From contig CADEHE010000007.1 in the NCBI GenBank assembly GCA_902826775.1, forward strand, positions 62,001 to 126,000: a DNA stretch of 64,000 bases, in the 5' to 3' direction. Position 1 is the first letter of the stretch. Every line of letters begins with the position of its first letter. The position numbers and the translations under genes were made by a program. The DNA comes from an uncultured Pseudomonadota bacterium. Its GTDB lineage: Bacteria > Pseudomonadota > Gammaproteobacteria > Burkholderiales > JALYOK01. The notes beneath the pieces are model-generated. The model had not been told where the DNA came from. It did not search any database and was given only the letters and a program-made list of their open reading frames with translations. This document shows, one piece after another, positions 35,712 to 44,561 of the stretch.

Positions 35712-36152
35712 GTGTCCGCAGCGACAGCATATAACAGAGCGTTTTGTTTACGTCATAAGCGTGCGATTCAGTGGTTCGTCGCATGGTATGTCGTGGCGTG
35801 GGTCGCTGCCGCACTCGCTCCTTGCACCGAAGCCTTCGGACGTCCGCTGCAGGGCGGTGCTGAGCACGCGGCTCACGATAACCATCATGAGCACGATGGC
35901 GCCACGGCACCAGATCATCACTCCAAGGACGAGTCCGCCTCGCACTGCCTGCAGGTGACCGATCTCGATGCGGTCCCGCTCACTGCCGCCGTTAGTATCA
36001 GCAGTTTGCTGGGTGAGTTCGAACAGTGTGTTGCTACGGCCACCGTGAGTTTTGCGCAGTGGACGTCTGGTCATTCAACCCTTCCCTACTTTCACTATCC
36101 GCCTCCCCCGCCTGCGCACCTCTATTTGCGCTGGTTACGCCTGCTGATTTAG
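35712..36152 (+). CDS. His-rich envelope protein, paralogue of 14378-14815
   Basis: A 146-aa protein (GTG start): hydrophobic WFVAWYVVAWVAAALAPCTE, a His/Asp stretch (HAAHDNHHEHDGATAPDHH), SHCLQVTDLD, and a C-terminal YPPPPPAHLYLRWLRLLI. Four blocks are shared with the copy at 14.4-14.8 kb, but the spacers differ. Probably a periplasmic metal-interacting protein anchored at its N-terminus. The next genes are the Met-rich pair and CopA, so a copper link is likely. Confidence 0.65.
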   Translation: MSAATAYNRAFCLRHKRAIQWFVAWYVVAWVAAALAPCTEAFGRPLQGGAEHAAHDNHHEHDGATAPDHHSKDESASHCLQVTDLDAVPLTAAVSISSLLGEFEQCVATATVSFAQWTSGHSTLPYFHYPPPPPAHLYLRWLRLLI

Positions 36153-36330
36153 ATCGACCGCGGATGCTGCGCGCGCCTTCCCGCGCGCACGCGGCGTCTG
36201 TCCTCTTCGCGTCTGTCCCCGTTCCGCCCGAGGGTTCTCGCTCACTTGCGAGCACAGCCAACGCGATCCGGGTGCACGGACTCACACTAAATAGCTTTTT
36301 TCTTCTACTTGGCAAGCAAGGAGTCAAGCC

Positions 36331-36840
36331 ATGAACAAACTCTATGCACTATCCGCTCTCGCCGCGATCGCACTGGCAATGGCGCAGGCGCGCGCCGCCG
36401 ATGCTGCGCAAGCACCGGACCTTCCTCTTAGTGGGCGGCTCATCCTGGCGCAACAAAGCAATGCGCCCAAAGGCGATGCGTCCGCGCAGGAGATGGACAA
36501 GCGCATGCAGCAAATGCAGGAGCACATGAAGCAGATGCAGGCGCAAATGGAGAAGCTGCAAAGGACCAAAGACCCGAAGGAGCGACAGAAGCTCATGGAT
36601 GAGCACACGAAAACCATGCACGAGCACATAAGCATGATGCGCGACCTCGGCGGCTGCTTGATGGTCGGCCCGATGGCGCGCGGGGGCGACCCCGCCGGCG
36701 CGGGCGGTATGGGCTGCAAGACGAAGGAAGCGGATTCGAGCCGCAGCAAGGAGCTCATGGAACATCGCATGGACATGATGCAGATGATGATGGAGCAGAT
36801 GATCCAGCATCAGGAGGCGATGCACCCCAAACAACCCTAG
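36331..36840 (+). CDS. Met-rich periplasmic protein 1
   Basis: A 169-aa exported protein (signal MNKLYALSALAAIALAMAQA). The mature part is a helix rich in Met, Gln and Lys (EMDKRMQQMQEHMKQMQAQM) with a central GGC/GMGC pair and a C-terminal MDMMQMMMEQMIQHQEAMHP. Met-rich helices of this sort bind Cu(I)/Ag(I) in the periplasm; that role is inferred. AAGGAG lies 7 nt upstream. It is about 70% identical by eye to the next gene in the helical part. Confidence 0.75.
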   Translation: MNKLYALSALAAIALAMAQARAADAAQAPDLPLSGRLILAQQSNAPKGDASAQEMDKRMQQMQEHMKQMQAQMEKLQRTKDPKERQKLMDEHTKTMHEHISMMRDLGGCLMVGPMARGGDPAGAGGMGCKTKEADSSRSKELMEHRMDMMQMMMEQMIQHQEAMHPKQP

Positions 36841-36989
36841 TGAGCAGCGTCTTTCCAAACACGGAGATTCGGCATCTTGGCGCAATGGCCCAAGCCTGAA
36901 GGCGGTCTGCGCCAAGGATTGCGCATCTGCTTTGCCGGCACGAATGAAACGTGTTTACCCACTCAACGTCGCACATAAGGAGTCAAATC

Positions 36990-37490
36990 ATGAACAAGTT
37001 CTACGGACTAATAGCACTGAGCGTCATGGCGCTGGCTGTGGAGCAGACGCATGCCGCGCAGACACAGCCGCGCGCTGCTGAGCTCGACGCACGGCTGATC
37101 CTCGCACAACAAAGCGAGCCGCCGAAAGGCGATGCGTCCGCGCAGGAAATGGACAAGCGCATGCAGCAAATGCAGGAGCACATGAAGCAGATGCACGCGC
37201 AAATGGAAAAACTGCAGAAGACCACGGACCCGAAGGAGCGACAGAAACTCATGGAAGAGCACATGAAAGCCATGCGCGAGCACATGAGCATGATGCGCGA
37301 TTTGGGCGGCTGCCACATGATGGGCGGCCAAGCCGCTGGCGGGCGCGCGGACGCGAGCATGGGTTGCGGTGCGGTTCATGCGGTAGATCCCAAGCGGCGC
37401 CAGGAAATGATGGAGGGACGCATGGACATGATGCAGATGATGATGGAACAGATGATGCAGCATCAGGGAGCGATGGATCCGAAACACTAG
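36990..37490 (+). CDS. Met-rich periplasmic protein 2 (tandem paralogue)
   Basis: A 166-aa exported protein (MNKFYGLIALSVMALAVEQT) with the same helix EMDKRMQQMQEHMKQMHAQM, EHMKAMREHMSMMRDLGGCH, and an end MDMMQMMMEQMMQHQGAMDP. It has even more Met and His than copy 1 (GGCHMMGG). It is separated from copy 1 by 149 nt with the same AAGGAGTCAA ribosome site, so a recent tandem duplication including the 5' region is likely. Immediately upstream of CopA. Confidence 0.75.
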   Translation: MNKFYGLIALSVMALAVEQTHAAQTQPRAAELDARLILAQQSEPPKGDASAQEMDKRMQQMQEHMKQMHAQMEKLQKTTDPKERQKLMEEHMKAMREHMSMMRDLGGCHMMGGQAAGGRADASMGCGAVHAVDPKRRQEMMEGRMDMMQMMMEQMMQHQGAMDPKH

Positions 37491-37627
37491 GAGCATCGGC
37501 TGTTCCCGAGAAGACGGGGCGGCCTTGACTGCCCTCTTGCACATGCTGTCAGGCAGGGGAACAGGTTGCACCCAATGCAGCCAATCCCGATTCCGGCGAG
37601 CGTCAGGAAACAGAGCACCGAACACAA

Positions 37628-40015
37628 ATGGCCATCGATCCCGTATGCGGCATGAGCGTTGATAGGCGTTCGGCCGCAGGAAGTCTCGCATTTGACGGAC
37701 AGGAGTTCTTCTTCTGCTCGCAGGCTTGCGTGAAGCGATTTCAGACGAACCCCGAAGCCTACGTCTCAATGCACGCCGGGGCGCAGGAGCGCGCGACCGA
37801 TCGGCATCAGCAAGCCCCGCATCGTCATTCGGGGTTGGCCCTCGTCACCGCGAACGCCGCTACGACAGCCCCTGCAATGGCAGCGCCGCCAACACAGACG
37901 GCCAAGGATCCGATTTGCGGAATGGTAGTCGACAAGGCGACCGCACTCAGCTCCGAGCGCGGCGGTCGGAGGTACTACTTCTGCAGCGTCGGCTGCCAGC
38001 GCACGTTCGAATCGCCGGAAGCCGAGCTTACGTCGATGCGCAGGCGCGTGACGATCGCGCTCACCGGCGTGCTGGCGCTCGCTATCCTGCGCGCCGGCGC
38101 GTTCCTCGCGCTGGCCACCGGTGCGACCATCGTGACCTGGGCGCCGATCCCGCAATTGCCCTGGTTCACCTGGGGGATGTGGCTGTTTCTGCTGGTTACC
38201 CCAGTGCAGTTCATCGGCGGCTGGAGCTTCTACAAGGGCGCGTGGAACGCGATTCGCACACGCTCCATCAATATGGACTTTCTGATCGCGCTCGGCACAT
38301 CGGTCGCGTACTTCTACAGCGTCGCGGTGCTGTTCTTCCCGCAGGTGCTGCCGGTGCGAGTCGAAGAACGCGATGTCTACTTCGAGGTTTCGGCGGTAAT
38401 CATCGCTTTCGTCCTGCTCGGCAAGTACATGGAGGAGATCATCAAGAAGCGCTCCTCGGCGGCAGTGCGCAAACTGCTCGATCTCAAGCCGGCAACGGCC
38501 TGCGTCATCCGCGCTGGCGAGGAGATGGAGGTGCCCGCGGAAAGCGTTCAAGTCGAGGAAGTGTTTATCTTGCGCCCGGGCCAGAAGATCCCGACCGACG
38601 GCATCGTGACCGAAGGCCGCTCCTCGGTCGACGAATCGATGCTTACAGGCGAATCGATGCCGGTCGATAAGACACCGGGGGCTGCAGTCATCGGCGGCAC
38701 GCTCAACCGCAGCGGACTGCTGCACTGCCGGGCAACCAAGGTGGGTGCCGACACGGCGCTTGCTCAGATTATCCGTATGGTCGAGGAAGCGCAGTCGAGC
38801 ACCGCGCAGATCCAGCGCATTGCCGACCGCGTCACCGCGTACTTCGTCCCGTCGGTCGTGGCGGTCGCCTTCTTGGCGCTGTTCGGCTGGTGGTTGACTG
38901 GCAACTTCCCGCAGGGTCTGCTGGCGTTCATCGCAGTGCTGATCATCTCCTGCCCGTGTGCACTCGGTGTAGCCACCCCGGCCGCCCTGATGGTGGGCGT
39001 CGGCAAGGGCGCGGAAGCGGGCATCCTAATTCGCGGCGCAGAGGTGCTAGAGCGCGCGGAAAAACTTCAGACTGTCATTTTCGACAAAACCGGCACGCTG
39101 ACGCGCGGCGAACCGAACGTGACCGACATATTGACTTTCAGTCCGCTGAGCGAAGAGGAGATTCTGCGGCTCGCGGGCGCGGTAGAGGCCGGATCCGAGC
39201 ATCCGCTGGGAGAGGCGATCGTGCGCGGCGCTCGCCATCGCGGTCTCGATCTGCCGAAGGTGGAGCAGCTCGAAGCCATCGCCGGCCACGGCATCCGCGG
39301 TCGCGTTGACGGACAGCTTGTCTTGCTCGGCAACGGGCGGTTGTTCGAGCGCGAGGGCATTGACGCGGCGGCAGCGAGCGAATCCAAGGCGCAACTCGAG
39401 GCGCAAGGCAAAACGGCGATGTTGGTGGCAGTCGCTGGCCGACTGGCCGGCGTGATCGCTGTTGCCGACACACTCAAGCCCGAGGCACGCGAGGCGGTTG
39501 CCGCGCTGAAGGACGACGGCGTTGAAGTGGTGATGCTCACCGGCGACAACCGCCGCACCGCTGAAGCGATCGCCAAAGAGCTCGGCATCGAGCGAGTGAT
39601 CGCCGAAGTACTGCCTTCCGACAAGGCGCGTGTAGTTGAGGAGTTGCGCGCGAACGGCCGTGCAGTGGCAATGGTGGGCGACGGTGTCAACGACGCGCCC
39701 GCACTGGCCACCGCGGAGATCGGCATCGCCATCGGCTCCGGCTCTGACGTCGCCAAGGAGACCGGCGGCATCATCCTGGTACGCAACGATGTGCGCGACG
39801 TCGTGGCCGCCATCCGTTTGTCGCGCGCGACCATGCGCAAGATCAAGCAAAACCTCTTCTGGGCGTTCATCTACAACACCGTCGGTATCCCGGTTGCAGC
39901 GCTAGGCTTGCTCAACCCGATCATCGCCGCGGCGGCGATGGCGCTGAGTTCACTATCAGTGATCGCTAACTCGGCGTTACTCAAGCGCCAGCGCCTGACA
40001 GGAGCGCTGCGATGA
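37628..40015 (+). CDS. copA: Cu(I)-translocating P1B ATPase with two N-terminal YHS domains
   Basis: A 795-aa inner-membrane exporter. Residues 1-45 and 91-135 are YHS domains (DPVCGMSV ... FFFCSQAC; DPICGMVV ... YYFCSVGC) in place of the usual HMA domains, joined by a His-bearing linker. Then come membrane helices, TGES at 340, CPC (442-444, SCPCALGVATPAALMVG), DKTGT at 486, and GDGVNDAPALATAEIG. The CPC motif and YIYNT/NxMG-type last helices indicate Cu(I)/Ag(I) transport. It overlaps the next gene by ATGA and heads a tight operon of small membrane proteins. Confidence 0.94.
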   Translation: MAIDPVCGMSVDRRSAAGSLAFDGQEFFFCSQACVKRFQTNPEAYVSMHAGAQERATDRHQQAPHRHSGLALVTANAATTAPAMAAPPTQTAKDPICGMVVDKATALSSERGGRRYYFCSVGCQRTFESPEAELTSMRRRVTIALTGVLALAILRAGAFLALATGATIVTWAPIPQLPWFTWGMWLFLLVTPVQFIGGWSFYKGAWNAIRTRSINMDFLIALGTSVAYFYSVAVLFFPQVLPVRVEERDVYFEVSAVIIAFVLLGKYMEEIIKKRSSAAVRKLLDLKPATACVIRAGEEMEVPAESVQVEEVFILRPGQKIPTDGIVTEGRSSVDESMLTGESMPVDKTPGAAVIGGTLNRSGLLHCRATKVGADTALAQIIRMVEEAQSSTAQIQRIADRVTAYFVPSVVAVAFLALFGWWLTGNFPQGLLAFIAVLIISCPCALGVATPAALMVGVGKGAEAGILIRGAEVLERAEKLQTVIFDKTGTLTRGEPNVTDILTFSPLSEEEILRLAGAVEAGSEHPLGEAIVRGARHRGLDLPKVEQLEAIAGHGIRGRVDGQLVLLGNGRLFEREGIDAAAASESKAQLEAQGKTAMLVAVAGRLAGVIAVADTLKPEAREAVAALKDDGVEVVMLTGDNRRTAEAIAKELGIERVIAEVLPSDKARVVEELRANGRAVAMVGDGVNDAPALATAEIGIAIGSGSDVAKETGGIILVRNDVRDVVAAIRLSRATMRKIKQNLFWAFIYNTVGIPVAALGLLNPIIAAAAMALSSLSVIANSALLKRQRLTGALR

Positions 40016-40245
40016 ACGGGCGCTGGTTTGCGCTGCTCGCGGTCTGCTTGGCACTCGTGTTCGCGCTGCTGGCGACAAGCCTTTATGTTTACGGCGCGAA
40101 ACCCGTCATGCTTCTACTGGCCCTGGTCGCCCTTGCCTGCCCCGTAGTAGTCGCTTGGGTGTACTGGCGGTTCGGGCGTGAAACAAGCGAGTTGCCCGGG
40201 CTATCCGCGCAGGACTCGAGCGAGCGTGAAGGGAGCCGCGGATGA
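40012..40245 (+). CDS. small two-helix membrane protein
   Basis: A 77-aa protein with transmembrane segments FALLAVCLALVFALLATSLY and VMLLLALVALACPVVVAWVY, and a charged C-terminal tail. No known family. ATGA overlap with copA and with the next gene implies coupled translation in the copA operon. Confidence 0.7.
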   Translation: MNGRWFALLAVCLALVFALLATSLYVYGAKPVMLLLALVALACPVVVAWVYWRFGRETSELPGLSAQDSSEREGSRG

Positions 40246-40442
40246 ACGCAAAGCGGAGTTCTCGTTGGCTAGCTGGTTACGTAGTTCTAACCCTTCTGGC
40301 GCTGACGGTCGGCCTCAGGTCTATCGGTTTCTCGTGGCCCGCAGCTATCCTGGCGCTGCTTGCTGGTACTTGCTTGGTGCTGACGGCCCGGGCGTTTGTG
40401 AGCTTCGTCTGCGCCCTGCGAAATGAAGGGCCTCCACGATGA
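40242..40442 (+). CDS. small two-helix membrane protein
   Basis: A 66-aa protein: basic start MNAKRSSR, then YVVLTLLALTVGL and WPAAILALLAGTCLVLTARA. No known family. It is the third of four genes linked by ATGA overlaps (copA, this pair, and the exported 168-aa protein). Confidence 0.65.
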   Translation: MNAKRSSRWLAGYVVLTLLALTVGLRSIGFSWPAAILALLAGTCLVLTARAFVSFVCALRNEGPPR

Positions 40443-40945
40443 GAACTCACTCTCGTTTTCGCTTTCCGCGTACTTCAACACGAGGACGCGCGAGCGCTGT
40501 GCTTTGGCATTCGCTAGCGGTTGCCTTCCTGCTGCTGGGCGTTAGCACCGGTGTAGCGGCCGCCGACTCGCCCTGGCATCGAAGCGTCGGCGGACTAGAG
40601 ATCTACCTGGGCGTGTTACCGGCGCAAATGGTGCAAGGGCACGACGCCGAGCACGGCGGCAAGAAAGCCCAGCGCGGCTCCCACCACATCGTCGTCGCTA
40701 TCTTCGATGGCGCGTCCAAACAGCGTCTTGAAAAAGCTGAGGTGAGCGCTCGCGTGGGTGAGTTAGGCCTGTCCACCGAGACTAAGCACCTGGACCCGAT
40801 GCTAGTCGCAGGCGCGGCGAGCTACGGCAACTACTTCGCTATGCGAGAAGGAGCTTTGTATCGCATCGCAATTCAAATTGCTCGCCCCGGCGAGCACGAG
40901 CCGGTGTCTGCGATCTTTGAGTACAAGCACTTCCAGGGTTCATGA
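40439..40945 (+). CDS. exported protein of the copA operon
   Basis: A 168-aa protein with a signal segment (VAFLLLGVSTGVAAA) and a beta-rich mature part: GLEIYLGVLPAQMVQGHDAE, HHIVVAIFDGASKQRLEKAE, and YGNYFAMREGALYRIAIQIA. The early His/Met positions (QMVQGHDAEHGG) and the HH pair could bind copper. The fold pattern looks like a periplasmic immunoglobulin-like domain, but I cannot name a family. Coupled to the preceding small gene by ATGA. Confidence 0.6.
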   Translation: MRTHSRFRFPRTSTRGRASAVLWHSLAVAFLLLGVSTGVAAADSPWHRSVGGLEIYLGVLPAQMVQGHDAEHGGKKAQRGSHHIVVAIFDGASKQRLEKAEVSARVGELGLSTETKHLDPMLVAGAASYGNYFAMREGALYRIAIQIARPGEHEPVSAIFEYKHFQGS

Positions 40946-40973
40946 TCTTCGATCTTTTCTGAGGAGCAATCCG

Positions 40974-41222
40974 ATGGATGAACAACATCGTCATTCCGAC
41001 AACAACCGTTTCGTCTTACCAGGAAAAGCGATCTTGATTGGTTTCATCGCAATCGCGGGATTTTTCTTGCTGACGGAGCACCGAGCCCATCTGTACGGCT
41101 ACTTCCCCTTCATCTTGCTCGCGCTATGTCCGCTGCTGCACATGTTTCACGGCGGCCATGGCGATCACGGCGATACGAGTCCGCGAGAAGGTAGATCTGA
41201 CCAAAAACCGCATTCCCACTAG
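40974..41222 (+). CDS. DUF2933 membrane protein
   Basis: An 82-aa protein: ILIGFIAIAGFFLLTEHRAH then LYGYFPFILLALCPLLHMFH and a His/Gly tail (GGHGDHGDTSPREG). This is the two-helix DUF2933 type (FLLTEHRAHxxGxLPFLLLLxCPLMHxFHHGHG). AGGAG precedes the ATG. These genes typically accompany copper exporters; the terminal His-rich motif may bind metal. Confidence 0.85.
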   Translation: MDEQHRHSDNNRFVLPGKAILIGFIAIAGFFLLTEHRAHLYGYFPFILLALCPLLHMFHGGHGDHGDTSPREGRSDQKPHSH

Positions 41223-41238
41223 ATCTGAGGAGCCACCC

Positions 41239-41907
41239 ATGAACAGTTCACCTCCCGCCTACGGCCTTTGGGCGCTTGTTGTGATCAACTCGCTCGTCTT
41301 CATCATTTTCGCCTTCAGTTTCGCCAAACCGCAGACTAGTCGTGACTGGCGTTCGCTCGGCGCGTTCTCGGCGTTTATCGTCGCGCTGTTCACCGAAATG
41401 TACGGCTACCCGTTGACCATCTATCTGCTCTCGGGCTGGCTCGGCAGTCGTTACCCCGGTATCGACTTCCTCACTCACGATGCGGGACATCTCTTGGAGA
41501 CACTGTTTGGCTGGCGTGCCAATCCGCACTTCGGGCCGTTCCACATCCTAAGCAGCGTCTTCATCTTTGGTGGTTTTCTGTTGCTCGCTTCTGCCTGGAA
41601 TGTGCTGATGGCGGCACAGCGTCAGCATGCGCTTGCGACGCAGGGCCCTTATTCCTACGTGCGCCATCCGCAGTATGTGGCGTTCGTTCTCATCATGTTC
41701 GGCTTCCTGCTGCAGTGGCCCACGCTCGTAACACTGGTGATGTTTCCGATTCTCGTCTGGGTCTACGTACGCTTGGCCAAGCGTGAAGAGCGCGAGGCGT
41801 CCATGGAATTCGGCGAGGAGTATGCCCGCTATGGCGCCAGAACGCCCGCCTTCTTTCCGCATTGGGCGCGCGAGCGCGATGCGACCGGATCGCACCGATT
41901 TCACTGA
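41239..41907 (+). CDS. ICMT/PEMT-like membrane methyltransferase
   Basis: A 222-aa protein with five or six membrane helices and the isoprenylcysteine methyltransferase C-terminal motif GPYSYVRHPQYVAFVLIMFG followed by REEREASMEFGEEYARY. Bacterial members methylate unknown membrane substrates and often sit beside DUF2933 and copper genes. AGGAG lies before the ATG; 16 nt separate it from DUF2933. The substrate cannot be inferred. Confidence 0.85.
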   Translation: MNSSPPAYGLWALVVINSLVFIIFAFSFAKPQTSRDWRSLGAFSAFIVALFTEMYGYPLTIYLLSGWLGSRYPGIDFLTHDAGHLLETLFGWRANPHFGPFHILSSVFIFGGFLLLASAWNVLMAAQRQHALATQGPYSYVRHPQYVAFVLIMFGFLLQWPTLVTLVMFPILVWVYVRLAKREEREASMEFGEEYARYGARTPAFFPHWARERDATGSHRFH

Positions 41908-41967
41908 CGCTTGTGCGCTCGCGCCAGTGCTGCCGACGGTAGCGCCCCGCAATTTAAGGAGAAAACA

Positions 41968-43173
41968 ATGAAGAAACTTTGGCTCATATTCGCACAGACC
42001 GTGGCAATAGCGGTTGGCATATTTGTAGTGCTGGCGGCGTTCGCGCCCGATAGGGTGAGCTGGCCGAACAAGGTGGTGCGGGTAACGGAGACTGCGGCCC
42101 GCTCCGCCCAGGCGCCGGTCGGCCCCGTGAGTTCATACAGTGCGCCGGCGCGCAAGGCGATTCCCTCCGTCGTCAATATCTATTCGAGCAAGCGAGTACA
42201 GCGCCCACGACCGCCGCTGTTCGAGGATCCGTTGTTTCGCCGCTACTACGGTCTTCCGGAGGATGCCGACCCCGAACGCGCGACCGGTTTGGGATCCGGG
42301 GTCATCGTCGGCACCGACGGCTACATTCTCACGAATAACCATGTCGTAGCGGGTGCAGACGAGATTGCGGTGTCGCTGCGCGGCGGGCGCGCCGGCCCGG
42401 CGCGTCTCGTCGGTGCCGACCCGGAAAGTGACCTCGCGGTGCTGAAGACCGAACTCAAGGACCTTGCGCCTATCACTTTCGGCGACTCTGATCGCATCGA
42501 CGTCGGCGACGTCGTGCTGGCGATCGGCAATCCCTTCGGCGTCGGGCAGACGGTGACCCAGGGGATCGTCAGCGCGACCGGGCGTAATCGGCTCGGCATC
42601 AACACGTTCGAGAACTTCATCCAGACCGACGCCGCGGTCAATCCCGGCAACTCAGGAGGCGCGCTGATCGACGTGCGCGGCGACCTGATTGGTATCAACA
42701 CGGCCATCTACTCCGAGACGGGCGGATCTCTCGGCATTGGCTTCGCCATCCCCGTCAATCTGGCCAAGCAGGTCATGCAGCAGCTGCTGACCAGCGGCCG
42801 CGTCGAACGCGGGTGGATCGGCGTGCAGGTAGACGAGATTACCCCAGAGCTGGCGCAAGCCTTGAAGCTTTCGCTAACGAGCGGCGTCGTCGTCGCGGGG
42901 GTATTTCGCGGCGGGCCAGCCGCTCAAGCCGGCGTCAAGCCAGGCGATGTTGTCAAGACCATCAATAGCAAAGCGATCGCAGATGCGGCGGCGATGATCA
43001 ATGAGACCACGGCGCTCGCCCCTGGCTCGAAAGCAGATTTCGCCCTGCTGCGAGACGGCAAAGAACTGCACGTGACCGTGAGCATCGCACGCCGGCCACC
43101 GCCGGAGAAAGAGAAAATGAGCTGGCATCCTTTAAAGCGCGGTGCCGGAGCGGTTCGGCCCATTTCGATCTGA
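41968..43173 (+). CDS. DegS/HtrA-family serine protease
   Basis: A 401-aa periplasmic protease anchored by an N-terminal helix (IFAQTVAIAVGIFVVLAAFA). The trypsin-like domain has the triad His125 (LTNNHVV), Asp155 (PESDLAVLK) and Ser229 (NPGNSGGAL). One PDZ domain follows (GVVVAGVFRGGPAAQAGVKP). Membrane anchor plus single PDZ is the DegS layout, acting in envelope stress signalling or quality control. An AAGGAG site selects the ATG at 41968 over upstream in-frame codons. Confidence 0.93.
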   Translation: MKKLWLIFAQTVAIAVGIFVVLAAFAPDRVSWPNKVVRVTETAARSAQAPVGPVSSYSAPARKAIPSVVNIYSSKRVQRPRPPLFEDPLFRRYYGLPEDADPERATGLGSGVIVGTDGYILTNNHVVAGADEIAVSLRGGRAGPARLVGADPESDLAVLKTELKDLAPITFGDSDRIDVGDVVLAIGNPFGVGQTVTQGIVSATGRNRLGINTFENFIQTDAAVNPGNSGGALIDVRGDLIGINTAIYSETGGSLGIGFAIPVNLAKQVMQQLLTSGRVERGWIGVQVDEITPELAQALKLSLTSGVVVAGVFRGGPAAQAGVKPGDVVKTINSKAIADAAAMINETTALAPGSKADFALLRDGKELHVTVSIARRPPPEKEKMSWHPLKRGAGAVRPISI

Positions 43174-43184
43174 GGAGCACGCGC

Positions 43185-44546
43185 ATGCGACTAACATTCC
43201 TAGGCGCCGCGGGCACTGTGACCGGGTCGAAATACCTGGTTGAAGCAAACAACCGGCAGATCCTGGTCGACTGCGGCTTGTTCCAGGGCTACAAGCCGCT
43301 GCGGCTTCGCAACTGGGCACCATTTCCCATACCCGGGAATGCAGTTGACGCTGTCGTTCTGACGCATGCGCACTTGGACCACAGTGGTTACTTGCCGCGT
43401 CTGGCATCGCATGGATTTAAAGGGCCGGTAGTCGCGAGCGAAGCAACGCGTGAATTGTGCCGCATCTTGTTGCCTGACAGCGGTCGATTGCAGGAGGAGG
43501 AAGCCGACTACGCCAACCGACGCGGCTTTTCCAAGCATAAGCCGGCGCTGCCCCTGTATACCGAAGCCGACGCGCAGCGCGCGCTAGAGCGCTTCGAAGC
43601 GCTGCCGTTCCAACAAGCGCGTGAATTGCTGCCGGGTGTTCGCATCAACTTGCACCCGGCCGGACATATGCTGGGCGCAGCCATCGTCGAGGTGCAAGCT
43701 GAGGGCAAGTCGCTGGTGTTTTCGGGTGATCTTGGGCGGCCCAACGATCCGATCATAGTCGCGCCGAGCGCCATCGAGCACGCCGACTATCTGGTGGTCG
43801 AATCCACGTACGGCGACCGCCGCCATGCCGGGTTGAACCCCGAGACGATGCTGGCCGAGGTGATTCGACGCACCGCCGCTCGCGGCGGCATGGTCGTGAT
43901 CCCGGCTTTCGCCGTTGGCCGCGCTCAGGCCGTGATGTACTCGATTTACCGTCTCAAGCAAGCCGGCGCGATTCCCGATTTACCGGTGTTTCTGAACAGC
44001 CCGATGGCCACCGACGCCACCGAGATCTACCATCGTTTTCGCCGCGAGCATCGTCTGTCGCCGGAGGAATGCACCGGCATGTGCGGCGCCGCCAAGATCG
44101 TGCGCACGGTGGAGGAATCGCGTGCCCTCAACAATCTGCGCTATCCGAGCGTGATTATCGCGGCGAGCGGGATGGCCACAGGCGGACGTGTCTTGCATCA
44201 CCTGCGCGCCTATGCACCAGACCATAAGAACACGTTGCTTTTCCCCGGGTTTCAGGCCGGCGGGACCCGCGGCGCTCTAATTGTCGGCGGCGCTCCGGCG
44301 GTGAAGATTCACGGCGAGGAAGTGGCGATACGCGCTGAAGTCGTCCATTTAGATCAGTACTCCGCTCATGCGGACTACGAGGAAATCCTCGCCTGGCTGA
44401 AAGGCTTTCGCACTCCTCCGAGGCATACGTTTGTGACACACGGCGAACTCGGCGCGGCTGACGCAATGCGACGGCGCATCGGCTCGACGCTCGCCTGGCA
44501 GGCAAGCTGTCCTGAGCATTTACAGAGTGTTGCGTTGAATGACTAG
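43185..44546 (+). CDS. metallo-beta-lactamase/beta-CASP RNase-like protein
   Basis: A 453-aa protein of the Ysh1/CPSF73-like bacterial group. MBL motifs: THAHLDHSGYLPRL (zinc HxHxDH), HPAGHMLGA, FSGDLGRP; beta-CASP motifs: PAFAVGRAQ, ASGMATGGR and the final HLDQYSAHADYEE. It is expected to be a zinc-dependent RNA processing enzyme in the cytosol. It lies 12 nt after the protease and 16 nt before the phosphorylase. Confidence 0.92.
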   Translation: MRLTFLGAAGTVTGSKYLVEANNRQILVDCGLFQGYKPLRLRNWAPFPIPGNAVDAVVLTHAHLDHSGYLPRLASHGFKGPVVASEATRELCRILLPDSGRLQEEEADYANRRGFSKHKPALPLYTEADAQRALERFEALPFQQARELLPGVRINLHPAGHMLGAAIVEVQAEGKSLVFSGDLGRPNDPIIVAPSAIEHADYLVVESTYGDRRHAGLNPETMLAEVIRRTAARGGMVVIPAFAVGRAQAVMYSIYRLKQAGAIPDLPVFLNSPMATDATEIYHRFRREHRLSPEECTGMCGAAKIVRTVEESRALNNLRYPSVIIAASGMATGGRVLHHLRAYAPDHKNTLLFPGFQAGGTRGALIVGGAPAVKIHGEEVAIRAEVVHLDQYSAHADYEEILAWLKGFRTPPRHTFVTHGELGAADAMRRRIGSTLAWQASCPEHLQSVALND

Positions 44547-44561
44547 ACAGGCGATGTGAAT

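Noticed and set aside
36331..37490. Closely repeated sequence considered as a CRISPR or satellite array
   Set aside because: The similarity comes from two tandem paralogous Met-rich genes with coding-type differences, not short regular repeats with unique spacers.
37766..39870. Several 267-319-codon minus-strand open frames
   Set aside because: Antisense shadows of the twin-YHS copper ATPase, which has every P-type motif on the plus strand.
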